64,000 nt of DNA from Nemopilema nomurai (Eukaryota > Cnidaria > Scyphozoa > Rhizostomeae > Rhizostomatidae), in assembly GCA_003864495.1 (NCBI GenBank), contig ML133498.1, positions 1 to 64,000 on the forward strand, written 5' to 3'. This document shows positions 36,674 through 49,335 of the stretch, one piece after another (position 1 is the stretch's first letter; each line of letters starts with the position of its first letter). Position numbers and translations under genes: made by a program. The notes beneath the pieces were generated by a model. That model searched no databases. It worked only from the letters and a program-made list of their open reading frames with translations, and was not told the origin of the DNA.

Positions 36674-37247
36674 ATCTTTTGTTTTGGTGCTAAAAGCCAT
36701 AGCCTCGTTTTCGTTCTAGTTACGTTTTGGTGCTAAAAGCCCTAGACTCGTTTACGTTTAATCTCCGTTTTCTTTTTAGTCTCGTTTCCATGCTAGCCTC
36801 GTTTTGGTGCTTAAAGCTCTAGCCTCATTTTGGTTTTATCTTTGTTTTTAGCCTCGTTTCCATGCTAGCCTCGTTTTGATGCTAAAAAACCTAGCATCGT
36901 TTTCGTTTGATCTTTATTTTCTTCCTTGCTTTGTTTCCAGTCTAGCCTTGTTTTGATGCTTAAAGTCATAGTTTCGTTTTTTTTAGACTTATTTTCGTCC
37001 TAGACTCGTTTCCATGCTAGTCTTGTTTTGGTGCCATAATCGGTAGCTTCGTTTTCTTCCTAGCCTCTATTTCATTCTAGCCTCGTTTCCATGCTAGAAC
37101 CTTAGCCCCGTTTTCGTATTAACATTCTTTTTGTTTTAGCCTCGTATCCATTCTAGCTTTGTTTCCATGTTAGCTACATAGTGGTGTAAAAAACCTAGAT
37201 TACTTTCTGTTTTACGCTTGATTTCATGCAAGCCTTATTTCCTTGCT
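36674..37247. repeat. D block 5
   Basis: This is a standard-length D module with CATAATCGGT at 37035, one extra T in the ATCTTTTG entry and GTGTAAAAAACC in place of GTGCTAAAAAACC. It is followed after only 1734 bp by D block 6, the shortest D-to-D spacing in the window. That interval spans the join between the two macro-repeats. Confidence 0.85.
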
Positions 37248-38407
37248 AGCCTCGTTTTGGTGCTAGAGCCCTAGCCTCGTTTTCGTCCTAGCTTCGTTTC
37301 AATTCTATCTTCCTTTGGTGCTAAAAGAGACAGCCTCGTTTTCGTTTTAACCTCGTATTTGTCATAGTCTCGTTTCCATGCTAGCCTCAATTTGTTGCTA
37401 AAAGCCCTAGCCTCAATTTCTATTTAGCCTCGATTTCGTCCTTGCCTCGTTTCCATGCTAGTCTCGTTTAGTTGCTAAAAGCCCTAGCCTCATTTTTTTC
37501 CTAGCCTCGTTTCCATGCTAGCCTCGTTTTGGTGCTAGCCTCGTTTTGATGCTTAAAGCCCTAGCCTCATTTTTGTTCTAACCTCGTTTCCATGCTAGTT
37601 TCGTTTAGTTGCTAAAGGCTCTAGCCTCGTTTTGTCCTAGCCTCGTTTCCTTGCTAGCCTCGTTTTGGTTCTAAAGCCCTAGCCTCGTTTTCCTCTTAGC
37701 CTTGTTTCCATGCTAGCCTCGTTTTCGTCCTTGCCTCGTTTTTGTCCTAGCCTCGTTTCCATGCTAGCCTCGTTTTGGTTCTAAGCCCTAGCCCGTTTTC
37801 CTCTTAGCCTTTTCCATGCTAGCCTCGTTTTCGTCCTTGCCTCGATTTGTCCTAGCCTCGTTTCCATGCTAGCCTCGTTTTTATTCTAAAGCCCTAGCCT
37901 CGTTTCCTTCTAGCGTTGTTTCCATGCTAGCCTCGTTTTGTCCTTGCCTCGTTTTCGTCCTAGCCTCGTTTCCATGCTAGCCTCGTTTGGTGCTAGAGCC
38001 CTAGCCTCGTTTCGTCCTAGCTTCGTTTCAATTCTATCTGTTTTGGTGTTTAAAGAAACAGCCTCGTTTTCGTTTTAACCTCGTATTTGTCCTAGCCTCG
38101 TTTCCATGCTAGCCTCGACTTGGTACTTAAAACCCACCCTCGTTTCGTTGTAGCCTCGTTTTGTCCTAACCTCGTTTTCATGCTAGCCTCGTTTTGGTGC
38201 TGAACGCCTAGCCTCGTTTTCGTCCTAGCCTCGTTTCCATGCTAGCCTCGTTTTGGTTCTAAGCCCTAGCCTCGTTTTCCTCCTAGCCTTGTTTCCATGC
38301 TAGCCTCGTTTGTCCTTGCCTCGTTTACGTCCTACCTCGTTTCCATGCTAGCCTCGTTTTGGTGCTAGAGCCCTAGCCTCGTTTCGTCCTAGCTTCGTTT
38401 CAATTCT

Positions 38408-38978
38408 ATCTTTGTTTGGTGCTAAAAGCCTAGCCTCGTTTTCGTTCTAGTTACGTTTTGGTGCTAAAAGCCCTAGACTCGTTTACGTTTAATCTCCGTT
38501 TTCTTTTTAGTCTCGTTTCCATGCTAGCCTCGTTTTGGTGCTTAAAGCTCTAGCCTCATTTTGGTTTTATCTTTGTTTTTAGCCTCGTTTCCATGCTAGC
38601 CTCGTTTTGATGCTAAAAAACCTAGCATCGTTTTCGTTTGATCTTTATTTTCTTCCTTGTTTTGTTTCCAGTCTAGCCTTGTTTTGGTGCTTAAAGTCAT
38701 AGTTTCGTTTTTTTAGACTTATTTTCGTCCTAGACTCGTTTCCATGCTAGTCTTGTTTTGGTGCCATAATCGGTAGCTTCGTTTTCTTCCTAGCCTCTAT
38801 TTCATTCTAGCCTCGTTTCCATGCTAGAACCTTAGCCCCGTTTTCGTATTAACATTCTTTTTGTTTTAGCCTCGTATCCATTCTAGCTTTGTTTCCATGT
38901 TAGCTACATAGTGGTGCTAAAAAACCTAGATTACTTTCTGTTTTACGCTTGATTTCATGCAAGCCTTATTTCCTTGCT
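38408..38978. repeat. D block 6
   Basis: This D module has CATAATCGGT at 38765. It starts with ATCTTTGTTTGG and AAGCCTAGCC, each missing bases relative to other copies, and lies at the edge of a patch rich in one-base deletions (about 37740-38440). It shares CCTTGTTTTGTTTCCAG with D block 3. Confidence 0.83.
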
Positions 38979-40832
38979 AGCCTCGTTTTGGTGCTAGAGC
39001 CCTAGCCTCGTTTTCGTCCTAGCTTCGTTTCAATTCTATCTTCGTTTTGATGCTAAAAGAGACAGCCTCGTTTTCGTTTTAACCTCGGTATTTGTCATAG
39101 TCTCGTTTCCATGCTAGCCTCAATTTGTTGCTAAAAGCCCTAGCCTCAATTTCTATTTAGCCTCGATTTCGTCCTTGCCTCGTTTCCATGCTAGTCTCGT
39201 TTAGTTGCTAAAAGCCCTAGCCTCATTTTTTCCTAGCCTCGTTTCCATGCTAGCCTCGTTTTGGTGCTAGCCTCGTTTTGATGCTTAAAGCCCTAGCCTC
39301 ATTTTTGTTCTAACCTCGTTCCATGCTAGTTTCGTTTAGTTGCTAAAGGCTCTAGCCTCGTTTTGTCCTAGCCTCGTTTCCTTGCTAGCCTCGTTTTGGT
39401 TCTAAAGCCCTAGCCTCGTTTTCCTCTTAGCCTTTTCCATGCTAGCCTCGTTTTCGTCCTTGCCTCGTTTTTGTCCTAGCCTCGTTTCCATGCTAGCCTC
39501 GTTTTGGTGCTAGAGCCCTAGCCTCGTTTTCGTCCTAGCTTCGTTTCAATTCTATCTTCGTTTTTGTGTTTAAAGAAACAGCCTCGTTTTTTTTTAACCT
39601 CGTATTTGTCCTAGCCTCGTTTCCATGCTAGCCTCGACTTGGTACTTAAAACCCACCCTCGTTTTCGTTGTAGCCTCGTTTTGTCCTAACCTCGTTTTCA
39701 TGCTAGCCTCGTTTTGGTGCTGAACGCCCTAGCCTCGTTTTCGTCCTTGCCTCGTTTCCATGCTAGCCTCGTTTTGGTTCTAAAGCCCTAGCCTCGTTTT
39801 CGTCCTAGACTCGTTTCCATGCTAGCCTCGTTTTCGTCCTTGCCTCGTTTACGTCCTACCCTCGTTTCCATGCTAGCCTCGTTTTGGTGCTAGAGCCCTA
39901 GCCTCGTTTTCGTCCTAGCTTCGTTTCAATTCCATCTTCGTTTTGGTGCTAAAAGACACAGCCTCGTTTTCGTTTCTGTTCTGTTTTTGTCATAGTCTCG
40001 TTTCCATGCTAGCCTCAATTTGTTGCTAAAAGCCCTAGCCTCAATTTCTATTTAGCCTCGATTTCGTCCTTGCCTCGTTTCCATGCTAGTCTCGTTTAGT
40101 TGCTAAAAGCCCTAGCCTCATTTTTCCTAGCCTCGTTTCCATGCTAGCCTCGTTTTGGTGCTAGCCTCGTTTTGATGCTTAAAGCCCTAGCCTCATTTTT
40201 GTTCTAACCTTGTTTCCATGCTAGTTTCGTTTAGTTGCTAAAGGCTCTAGCCTCGTTTTTGTCCTAGCCTCGTTTCCTTTGCTAGCCTCGTTTTGGTTCT
40301 AAAGCCCTAGCCTCGTTTTCCTCCTTAGCTTGTTTCCATGCTAGCCTCGTTTTCGTCCTTGCCTCGTTTTTGTCCTAGCCTCGTTTCCATGCTAGCCTCG
40401 CCTTGGTACTTAAAACCACCCTCGTTTTCGTTTAACCTCGTATTTGTCATAGTCTCGTTCCAGCTAGCCTCAATTTGTTGCTAAAAGCCCTAGCCTCAAT
40501 TTCTATTTAGCCTCGATTTCGTCCTTGCCTCGTTTCCATGCTAGTCTCGTTTAGTTGCTAAAAGCCCTAGCCTCATTTTTCCTAGCCTCGTTTCCATGCT
40601 AGCCTCGTTTTGGTGCTAGCCTCGTTTGATGCTTAAAGCCCTAGCCTCATTTTTGTTCTAACCTCGTTTCCATGCTAGTTTCGTTTTAGTTGCTAAAGGC
40701 TCTAGCCTCGTTTTTGTCCTAGCCTCGTTTCCTTGCTAGCCTCGTTTTGGTTCTAAAGCCCTAGCCTCGTTTTCCTCTTAGCCTTGTTTCCATGCTAGCC
40801 TCGTTTTCGTCCTTGCCTCGTTTTTGTCCTAG

Positions 40833-42855
40833 CCTCCTTTCCATGCTAGCCTCGTTTTGGTGCTAGAGCCCTAGCCCGTTTTCGTCCTAGCTTCGTTTCA
40901 ATTCTATCTTCGTTTTGGTGTTTAAAGAAACAGCCTCGTTTTGTTTTAACCTCGTATTTGTCCTAGCCTCGTTTCCATGCTAGCCTCGACTTGGTACTTA
41001 AAACCCACCCTCGTTTTCGTTGTAGCCTCGTTTTGTCCTAACCTCGTTTTCATGCTAGCCTCGTTTTGGTGCTGAACGCCCTAGCCTCGTTTCGTCCTAG
41101 CCTCGTTTCCATGCTAGCCTCGTTTTGGTTCTAAAGCCCTAGCCTCGTTTTCGTCCTAGACTCGTTTCCATGCTAGCCTCGTTTTCGTCCTTGCCTCGTT
41201 TACGTCCTACCCTCGTTTCCATGCTAGCCTCGTTTTCGTCCTAGCTTCGTTTCAATTCCATCTTCGTTTTGGTGCTAAAAGACACAGCCTCGTTTTCGTT
41301 TCTGTTCTGTTTTTGTCATAGTCTCGTTTCCATGCTAGCATCAATTTGTTGCTAAATGCCCTAGCCTCAATTTCGTTTTAGCCTCGATTTCGTCCTAGCC
41401 TCGTTTCCATGCTAGCCTCGTTTTTATGCTTAAAGCCCTAGCCTCATTTTTGTTCTAACCTCGTTTCCATGCTAGTTTCGTTTAGTTGCTAAAGGCTCTA
41501 GCCTCGTTTTTGTCCTAGCCTCGTTTCCTTGCTAGCCTCGTTTTGGTTCTAAAGCCCTAGCCTCGTTTTCCTCTTAGCCTTGTTTCCATGCTAGCCTCGT
41601 TTTCGTCCTTGCCTCGTTTTTGTCCTAGCCTCGTTTCCATGCTAGCCTCTTTTGGTGCTAGAGCCCTAGCCTCGTTTTCGTCCTAGCTTCGTTTCAATTC
41701 GATCTTCGTTTTGGTGTTTAAAGAAACAGCCTCGTTTTCGTTTTAACCTCGTTTTTGTCCTAGCCTCGTTTCCATGCTAGCCTCGTTTTTATTCTAAAGC
41801 CCTAGCCTCGTTTTCCTTCTAGCGTTGTTTCAATGCTAGCCTCGTTTTGTCCTTGCCTCGTTTTCGTCCTAGCCTCGTTCCATGCTAGCCTCGTTTTGGT
41901 GCTAGAGCCCTAGCCTCGTTTTCGTCCCAGCTTCGTTTCAATTCTATCTTCGTTTTGGTGTTTAAAGAAACAGCCTCGTTTTCGTTTTAACCTCGTATTT
42001 GTCCTAGCCTCGTTTCCATGCTAACCTCGACTTGGTACTTAAAGCCCTCCCTCGTTTTCGTTGTAGCCTCGTTTTGTCCTAACCTCGTTTTCATGCTAGC
42101 CTCGTTTTGGTGCTGAACGCCCTAGCCTCGTTTTCGTCCTAGCCTCGTTTCCATGCTAGCCTCGTTTTGGTTCTAAAGCCCTAGCCTCGTTTTCGTCCTA
42201 GACTCGTTTCCATGCTAGCCTCAACTTGTTGCTAGAAGCCCTAGCCTCAATTTCGTCCTAGCCTCGTTTCCATGCTAGCCTCGTTTTGGTGCTAGAGCCC
42301 TAGCCTCGTTTTCGTCCTAGCTTCGTTTCAATTCTATCTTCGTTTTGGTGTTAAAAGAAACAGCCTCGTTTTCGTTTTAACCTCGTATTTGTCCTAGCCT
42401 CGTTTCCATGCTAGCCTCGACTTGGTACTTAAAACCCACCCTCGTTTTCGTTTTAACCTCGTATTTGTCATAGTCTCGTTTCCATGCTAGCCTCAATTTG
42501 TTGCTAAAAGCCCTAGCCTCAATTTCTATTTAGCCTCGATTTCGTCCTTGCCTCGTTTCCATGCTAGTCTCGTTTAGTTGCTAAAAGCCCTAGCCTCATT
42601 TTTTCCTAGCCTCGTTTCCATGCTAGCCTCGTTTTGGTGCTAGCCTCGTTTTGATGCTTAAAGCCCTAGCCTCATTTTTGTTCTAACCTCGTTTCCATGC
42701 TAGTTTCGTTTAGTTGCTAAAGGCTCTAGCCTCGTTTTTGTCCTAGCTCGTTTCCTTGCTAGCCTCGTTTTGGTTCTAAAGCCCTAGCCTCGTTTTCCTC
42801 TTAGCCTTGTTTCCATGCTAGCCTCGTTTTCGTCCTTGCCTCGTTTTTGTCCTAG
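40833..42855. repeat. ~2.0-kb tandem unit, copy 1
   Basis: This direct repeat starts at CCTCCTTTCC (40833) and recurs at 42856, an offset of 2023 bp. It pairs with 28114-30130 in the first macro-repeat. It contains GCGTTGTTTCAATGC, the CAACTTGTTGCTAGAAGCC module near 42223 and GTGTTAAAAGAAACAG near 42349 in the same order. No gene is visible. Confidence 0.78.
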
Positions 42856-44900
42856 CCTCCTTTCCATGCTAGCCTCGTTTTGGTGCTAGAGCCCTAGCCT
42901 CGTTTTCGTCCTAGCTTCGTTTCAATTCTATCTTCGTTTTGGTGTTTAAAGAAACAGCCTCGTTTTTTGTTTTAACCTCGTATTTGTCCTAGCCTCGTTT
43001 CCATGCTAGCCTCGACTTGGTACTTAAAACCCACCCTCGTTTTCGTTGTAGCCTCGTTTTGTCCTAACCTCGTTTTCATGCTAGCCTCGTTTTGGTGCTG
43101 AACGCCCTAGCCTCGTTTTCGTCCTAGCCTCGTTTCCATGCTAGCCTCGTTTTGGTTCTAAAGCCCTAGCCTCGTTTTCGTCCTAGACTCGTTTCCATGC
43201 TAGCCTCGTTTTTCGTCCTTGCCTCGTTTACGTCCTACCCTCGTTTCCATGCTAGCCTCGTTTTCGTCTAGCTTCGTTTCAATTCCATCTTCGTTTTGGT
43301 GCTAAAAGACACAGCCTCGTTTTCGTTTCTGTTCTGTTTTGTCATAGTCTCGTTTCCATGCTAGCCTCAATTTGTTGCTAAATGCCCTAGCCTCAATTTC
43401 GTTTTAGCCTCGATTTCGTCCTAGCCTCGTTTCCATGCTAGCCTCGTTTTTATGCTTAAAGCCCTAGCCTCATTTTTGTTCTAACCTCGTTTCCATGCTA
43501 GTTTCGTTTAGTTGCTAAAGGCTCTAGCCTCGTTTTTTCCTAGCCTCGTTTCCTTGCTAGCCTCGTTTTGGTTCTAAAGCCCTAGCCTCGTTTTCCTCTT
43601 AGCCTTGTTTCCATGCTAGCCTCGTTTTCGTCCTTGCCTCTTTTTGTCCTAGCCTCGTTTCCATGCTAGCCTCTTTTGGTGCTAGAGCCCTAGCCTCGTC
43701 GCTTCGTTTTTCGATCTTCTAGGCTTCGTTTGCTCCAAGCTCGATTCTCTTCGTTTTTTCGTCGTTGTTTAAATGCTAGCCCCTTGCCTCGTTTTCGTTT
43801 AACCTCGTTTTTGTCCTAGCCTCGTTTCCATGCTAGCCTCGTTTTTATTCTAAAGCCTAGCCTCGTTTTCCTTCTAGCGTTGTTTCAATGCTAGCCTCGT
43901 TTTGTCCTTGCCTCGTTTTCGTCCTAGCCTCGTTTCCATGCTAGCCTCGTTTTGGTGCTAGAGCCCTAGCCTCGTTTTCGTCCCAGCTTCGTTTCAATTC
44001 TATCTTCGTTTTGGTGTTTAAAGAAACAGCCTCGTTTCGTTTTAACCTCGTATTTGTCCTAGCCTCGTTTCCATGCTAGCCTCGACTTGGTACTTAAAGC
44101 CCTCCTCGTTTTCGTTGTAGCCTCGTTTTGTCCTAACCTCGTTTTCATGCTAGCCTCGTTTTGGTGCTGAACGCCCTAGCCTCGTTTTCGTCCTAGCCTC
44201 GTTTCCATGCTAGCCTCGTTTTGGTTCTAAAGCCCTAGCCTCGTTTTCGTCCTAGACTCGTTTCCATGCTAGCTTCAACTTGTTGCTAGAAGCCCTAGCC
44301 TCAATTTCGTCCTAGCCTCGTTTCCATGCTAGCCTCGTTTTGGTGCTAGAGCCCTAGCCTCGTTTTCGTCCTAGCTTCGTTTCAATTCTATCTTCGTTTT
44401 GGTGTTAAAGAAACAGCCTCGTTTTCGTTTTAACCTCGTATTTGTCCTAGCCTCGTTTCCATGCTAGCCTCGACTTGGTACTTAAACCCACCCTCGTTTT
44501 CGTTTTAACCTCGTATTTGTCATAGTCTCGTTTCCATGCTAGCCTCAATTTGTTGCTAAAAGCCCTAGCCTCAATTTCTATTTAGCCTCGATTTCGTCCT
44601 TGCCTCGTTTCCATGCTAGTCTCGTTTAGTTGCTAAAAGCCCTAGCCTCATTTTTTCCTAGCCTCGTTTCCATGCTAGCCTCGTTTTGGTGCTAGCCTCG
44701 TTTTGATGCTTAAAGCCCTAGCCTCATTTTTGTTCTAACCTCGTTTCCATGCTAGTTTCGTTTAATTGCTAAAGGCTCTAGCCTCGTTTTTGTCCTAGCT
44801 CGTTTCCTTGCTAGCCTCGTTTTGGTTAAAGCCCTAGCCTCGTTTTCCTCTTAGCCTTGTTTCCATGCTAGCCTCGTTTTCGTCCTTGCCTCGTTTTTGT
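42856..44900. repeat. ~2.0-kb tandem unit, copy 2
   Basis: This is the second copy of 40833-42855, present only in the inner macro-repeat. It includes the scrambled stretch at 43699-43790 and several one-base losses, such as CCTCCTCGTTTTCG near 44101. GTTTAATTGCTAAAGG near 44760 matches 29994 in the first macro-repeat. Confidence 0.75.
43699..43790. other. Scrambled satellite stretch
   Basis: The monomer pattern breaks down here. Fragments such as CGTCGCTTCG, TCTAGGCTTCG, GCTCCAAGCTCG and TTTTTTCGTCGTTG replace the regular modules seen at the matching place in other copies (for example 41672-41740). The words are recognisable pieces of the satellite in the wrong order. This is most likely a consensus or assembly fault, though a real local rearrangement is possible. 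Confidence 0.7.
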
Positions 44901-47900
44901 CCTAGCCTCGTTTCCATGCTAGCCTCGTTTTGGTGCTAGAGCCCTAGCCTCGTTTTCGTCCTAGCTTCGTTTCAATTCTATCTTCGTTTTGGTGTTTAAA
45001 GAAACAGCCTCGTTTTTGTTTTAACCTCGTATTTGTCCTAGCCTCGTTTCCATGCTAGCCTCGACTTGGTACTTAAAACCCACCCTCGTTTTCGTTGTAG
45101 CCTCGTTTTGTCGTAACCTCGTTTTCATGCTAGCCTCGTTTTGGTGCTGAACGCCCTAGCCTCGTTTTCGTCCTAGCCTCGTTTCCATGCTAGCCTCGTT
45201 TTGGTTCTAAAGCCCTAGCCTCGTTTTCGTCCTAGACTCGTTTCCATGCTAGCCTCGTTTTCGTCCTTGCCTCGTTTACGTCCTACCTCGTTTCCATGCT
45301 AGCCTCGTTTTGGTGCTAGAGCCCTAGCCTCGTTTTCGTCCTAGCTTCGTTTCAATTCCATCTTCGTTTTGGTGCTAAAAGACATAGCCTCGTTTTCGTT
45401 TCTGTTCTGTTTTTGTCATAGTCTCGTTTCCATGCTAGCCTCAATTTGTTGCTAAATGCCCTAGCCTCAATTTCGTTTTTAGCCTCAATTTCGTCCTTGC
45501 CTCGTTTCCATGCTAGTCTCGTTAAGTTGCTTAAAGCCCTAGCCTCATTTTTGTCCTAGCCTCGTTCCATGCTAGCCTCGTTTTGGTGCTAGCCTCGCTT
45601 TTATGCTTAAAGCCCTAGGCTCCTTTTTGTTCTAACCTCGTTCCATGCTAGTTTCGTTTAGTTGCTAAAGGCTCTAGCCTCGTTTTTGTCCTAGCCTCGT
45701 TTCCTTGCTAGCCTCGTTTTGGTTCTAAAGCCCTAGCCTCGTTTTCCTCTTAGCCTTGTTTCCATGCTAGCCCTCGTTTTCGTCCTTGCCTCGTTTTTGT
45801 CCTAGCCTCGTTTCCATGCTAGCCTCGTTTTGGTGCTAGAGCCCTAGCCTCGTTTTCGTCCTAGCTTCGTTTCAATTCTATCTTCGTTTTGGTGTTTAAA
45901 GAAACAGCCTCGTTTTTGTTTTAACCTCGTATTTGTCCTAGCCTCGTTTCCATGCTAGCCTCGACTTGGTACTTAAAACCCACCCTCGTTTTCGTTGTAG
46001 CCTCGTTTTGTCCTAACCTCGTTTTCATGCTACCTCGTTTTTGGTGCTGAACGCCCTAGCCTCGTTTTCGTCCTAGCCTCGTTTCCATGCTAGCCTCGTT
46101 TTGGTTCTAAAGCCCTAGCCTCGTTTTCGTCCTAGACTCGTTTCCATGCTAGCCTCGTTTTCGTCCTTGCCTCGTTTACGTCCTACCCTCGTTTCCATGC
46201 TAGCCTCGTTTTCGTCCTAGCTTCGTTTCAATTCCATCTTCGTTTTGGTGCTAAAAGACACAGCCTCGTTTTCGTTTCTGTTCTGTTTTTGTCATAGTCT
46301 CGTTTCCATGCTAGCCTCAATTTGTTGCTAAATGCCCTAGCCTCAATTTCGTTTAGCCTCGATTTCGTCCTAGCCTCGTTTCCATGCTAGCCTCGTTTTG
46401 GTGCTAGCCTCGTTTTTATGCTTAAAGCCCTAGCCTCATTTTTGTTCTAACCTCGTTTCCATGCTAGTTTCGTTTAGTTGCTAAAGGCTCTAGCCTCGTT
46501 TTTGTCCTAGCCTCGTTTCCTTGCTAGCCTCGTTTTGTTCTAAAGCCCTAGCCTCGTTTTCCTCTTAGCCTTGTTTCCATGCTAGCCTCGTTTTCGTCCT
46601 TGCCTCGTTTTGTCCTAGCCTCGTTTCCATGCTAGCCTCTTTTGGTGCTAGAGCCCTAGCCTCGTTTTCGTCCTAGCTTCGTTTCAATTCGATCTTCGTT
46701 TTGGTGTTTAAAGAAACAGCCTCGTTTTCGTTTTAACCTCGTTTTTGTCCTAGCCTCGTTTCCATGCTAGCCTCGTTTTTATTCTAAAGCCCTAGCCTCG
46801 TTTTCCTTCTAGCGTTGTTTCCATGCTAGCCTCGTTTTGTCTTGCCTCGTTTTCGTCCTAGCCTCGTTTCCATGCTAGCCTCGTTTTGGTGCTAGAGCCC
46901 TAGCCTCGTTTTCGTCCCAGCTTCGTTTCAATTCTATCTTCGTTTTGGTGTTTAAGAAACAGCCTCGTTTTCGTTTTAACCTCGTATTTGTCCTAGCCTC
47001 GTTTCCATGCTAGCCTCGACTTGGTACTTAAAGACCTCCCTCGTTTTCGTTGTAGCCTCGTTTTGTCCTAACCTCGTTTCATGCTAGCCTCGTTTTGGTG
47101 CTGAACGCCCTAGCCTCGTTTTCGTCCTAGCCTCGTTTCCATGCTAGCCTCGTTTTGGTTCTAAAGCCCTAGCCTCGTTTTCGTCCTAGACTCGTTTCCA
47201 TGCTAGCCTCAACTTGTTGCTAGAAGCCCTAGCCTCAATTTCGTCCTAGCCTCGTTTCCATGCTAGCCTCGTTTTGGTGCTAGAGCCCTAGCCTTGTTTT
47301 CGTCCTAGCTTCGTTTCAATTCTATCTTCTGTTTGGTGTTAAAGAAACAGCCTCGTTTTCGGTTTAACCTCGTATTGTCCTAGCCTCGTTTCCATGCTTG
47401 CCTCGACTTGGTACTTAAAACCCACCCTCGTTTCGTTGTAGCCTCGTTTGTCCTAACCTCGTTTTCATGCTTGCCTCGTTTTGGTGCTGAACGCCCTTGC
47501 CTCGTTTCGTCCTAGCCTCGTTTCCATGCTAGCCTCGTTTTGGTCTAAAGCCCTAGCCTCGTTTTCTCCTAGCCTTGTTTCCATGCTAGCCTCGTTTTTG
47601 TCCTTGCCTCGTTTCGTCCTAGCCTTGTTTCCATGCTAGCCTCGTTTTGGTGCTAAAAGAAACAGCCTCCTTTTCGTTTTAACCTCGTATTTGTCCTAGC
47701 CTCGTTTCCATGCTAGCCTCGTTTTGGTGCTAGCCTCGTTTTATGCTTAAAGCCTAGCCTCATTTTTGTTCTAACCTCGTTTCCATGCTAGTTTCGTTTA
47801 GTGCTAAAGGCTCTAGCCTCGTTTTTGTCTAGCCTCGTTTCCTTGCTAGCCTCGTTTTGGTTCTAAGCCTAGCCTCGTTTTCCTCTTAGCCTTGTTTCCA

Positions 47901-49335
47901 TGCTAGCCTCGTTTCGTCCTTGCCTCGTTTTTGTCCTAGCCTCGTTTCCATGCTAGCCTCTTTTGGTGCTAGAGCCTAGCCTCGTTTTCGTCCTAGCTTC
48001 GTTCAATTCGATCTTCGTTTTGGTGTTTAAAGAAACAGCCTCGTTTTCGTTTTAACCTCGTTTTTGTCCTAGCCTCGTTTCCATGCTAGCCTCGTTTTTA
48101 TTCTAAAGCCCTAGCCTCGTTTCCTTCTAGCGTTGTTTCCATGCTAGCCTCGTTTTGTCTCTGCCTCGTTTTCGTCCTAGCCTCGTTTCCATGCAGCCTC
48201 GTTTTGGTGCTAGAGCCCTAGCCTCGTTTTCGTCCAGCTTCGTTTCAATTCTATCTTCGTTTTGGTGTTTAAAGAAACAGCCTCGTTTTCGTTTAACCTC
48301 GTATTTGTCCTAGCCTCGTTTCCATGCTAGCCTCGACTTGGTACTTAAAGACCTCCCTCGTTTTCGTTGTAGCCTCGTTTTGTCCTAACCTCGTTTTCAT
48401 GCTAGCCTCGTTTGGTGCTGAACGCCCTAGCCTCGTTTTCGTCTAGCTCGTTTCCATGCTAGCCTCGTTTTGGTTCTAAAGCCCTAGCTCGTTTTCGTCC
48501 TAGACTCGTTTCCATGCTAGCCTCAACTTGTTGCTAGAAGCCCTAGCCTCAATTTCGTCCTAGCCTCGTTCCATGCTAGCCTCGTTTTGGTGCTAGAGCC
48601 TAGCCTTGTTTTCGTCCTAGCTTCGTTTCAATTCTATCTTCGTTTGGTGTTTAAAGAAACAGCCTCGTTTTCGGTTTAACCTCGTATTTGTCCTAGCCTC
48701 GTTTCCATGCTTGCCTCGACTTGGTACTTAAAACCCACCCTCGTTTTCGTTGTAGCCTCGTTTTGTCCTAACCTCGTTTTCATGCTTGCCTCGTTTTGGT
48801 GCTGAACGCCCTTGCCTCGTTTTCGTCCTGCCTCGTTTCCATGCTAGCCTCGTTTGGTTCAAAGCCCTAGCCTCGTTTTCCTCCTAGCCTTGTTTCCATG
48901 CTAGCCTCGTTTTTGTCCTTGCCTCGTTTTTCGTCCTAGCCTTGTTTCCATGCTAGCCTCGTTTTGGTGCTAAAAGAAACAGCCTCCTTTTCGTTTTAAC
49001 CTCGTATTTGTCCTAGCCTCGTTTCCATGCTAGCCTCGACTTGGTACTTAAAACCCACCCTCGTTTTCGTTGTAGCCTCGTTTTGTCCTAACCTCGTTTT
49101 CCATGCTAGCCTTGTTTTGATGCTTAAAGCTCTAGCCTCGTTTTCGTCCTAGCCTCGTTTCCATGCTAGCCTCGTTTTGGAACTAGAGCCCTAGCCTCGT
49201 TTTCGTCCTAGCTCGTTTCCATGCTAGCCTCGTTTTCGTCCTTGCCTCGTTTACGTCCTACCCTCGTTTCCATGCTAGCCTCGTTTTGGTGCTAGAGCCC
49301 TAGCCTCGTTTTCGTCCTAGCTTCGTTTCAATTCT
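44901..49335. repeat. Satellite between the 2.0-kb units and D block 7
   Basis: This is the counterpart of 30131-34513 in the second macro-repeat, at an offset of about 14760-14840 bp. Shared rare variants include GTCGTAACC (45110), GACATAGCC (near 45381), CCTCGCTTTTATGC and CCCTAGGCTCC (near 45595-45620), two TTAAAGACCTCC modules (47030 and 48347) and TTGGAACTAG (49179). It keeps the roughly 45 bp that copy 1 lost at 33028. No gene is visible. Confidence 0.75.

Larger units (their letters stand above)
24885..37840. repeat. Macro-repeat of 13-15 kb, copy 1
   Basis: The whole stretch from the rare CCTCGATTTGTCC joint (about 24887) through D blocks 3, 4 and 5 is repeated as copy 2, which starts at the same joint near 37843. 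Paired markers are D-block CATAATCGGT 25822 and 38765, CCTCCTTTCC 28114 and 40833, GTCGTAACC 30346 and 45110, AAAGACCTCC 32272 and 47030, TTGGAAC 34356 and 49179, and CATAATCGGT 34874 and 49695. The left edge could lie further out. No gene is visible anywhere in it. Confidence 0.75.
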
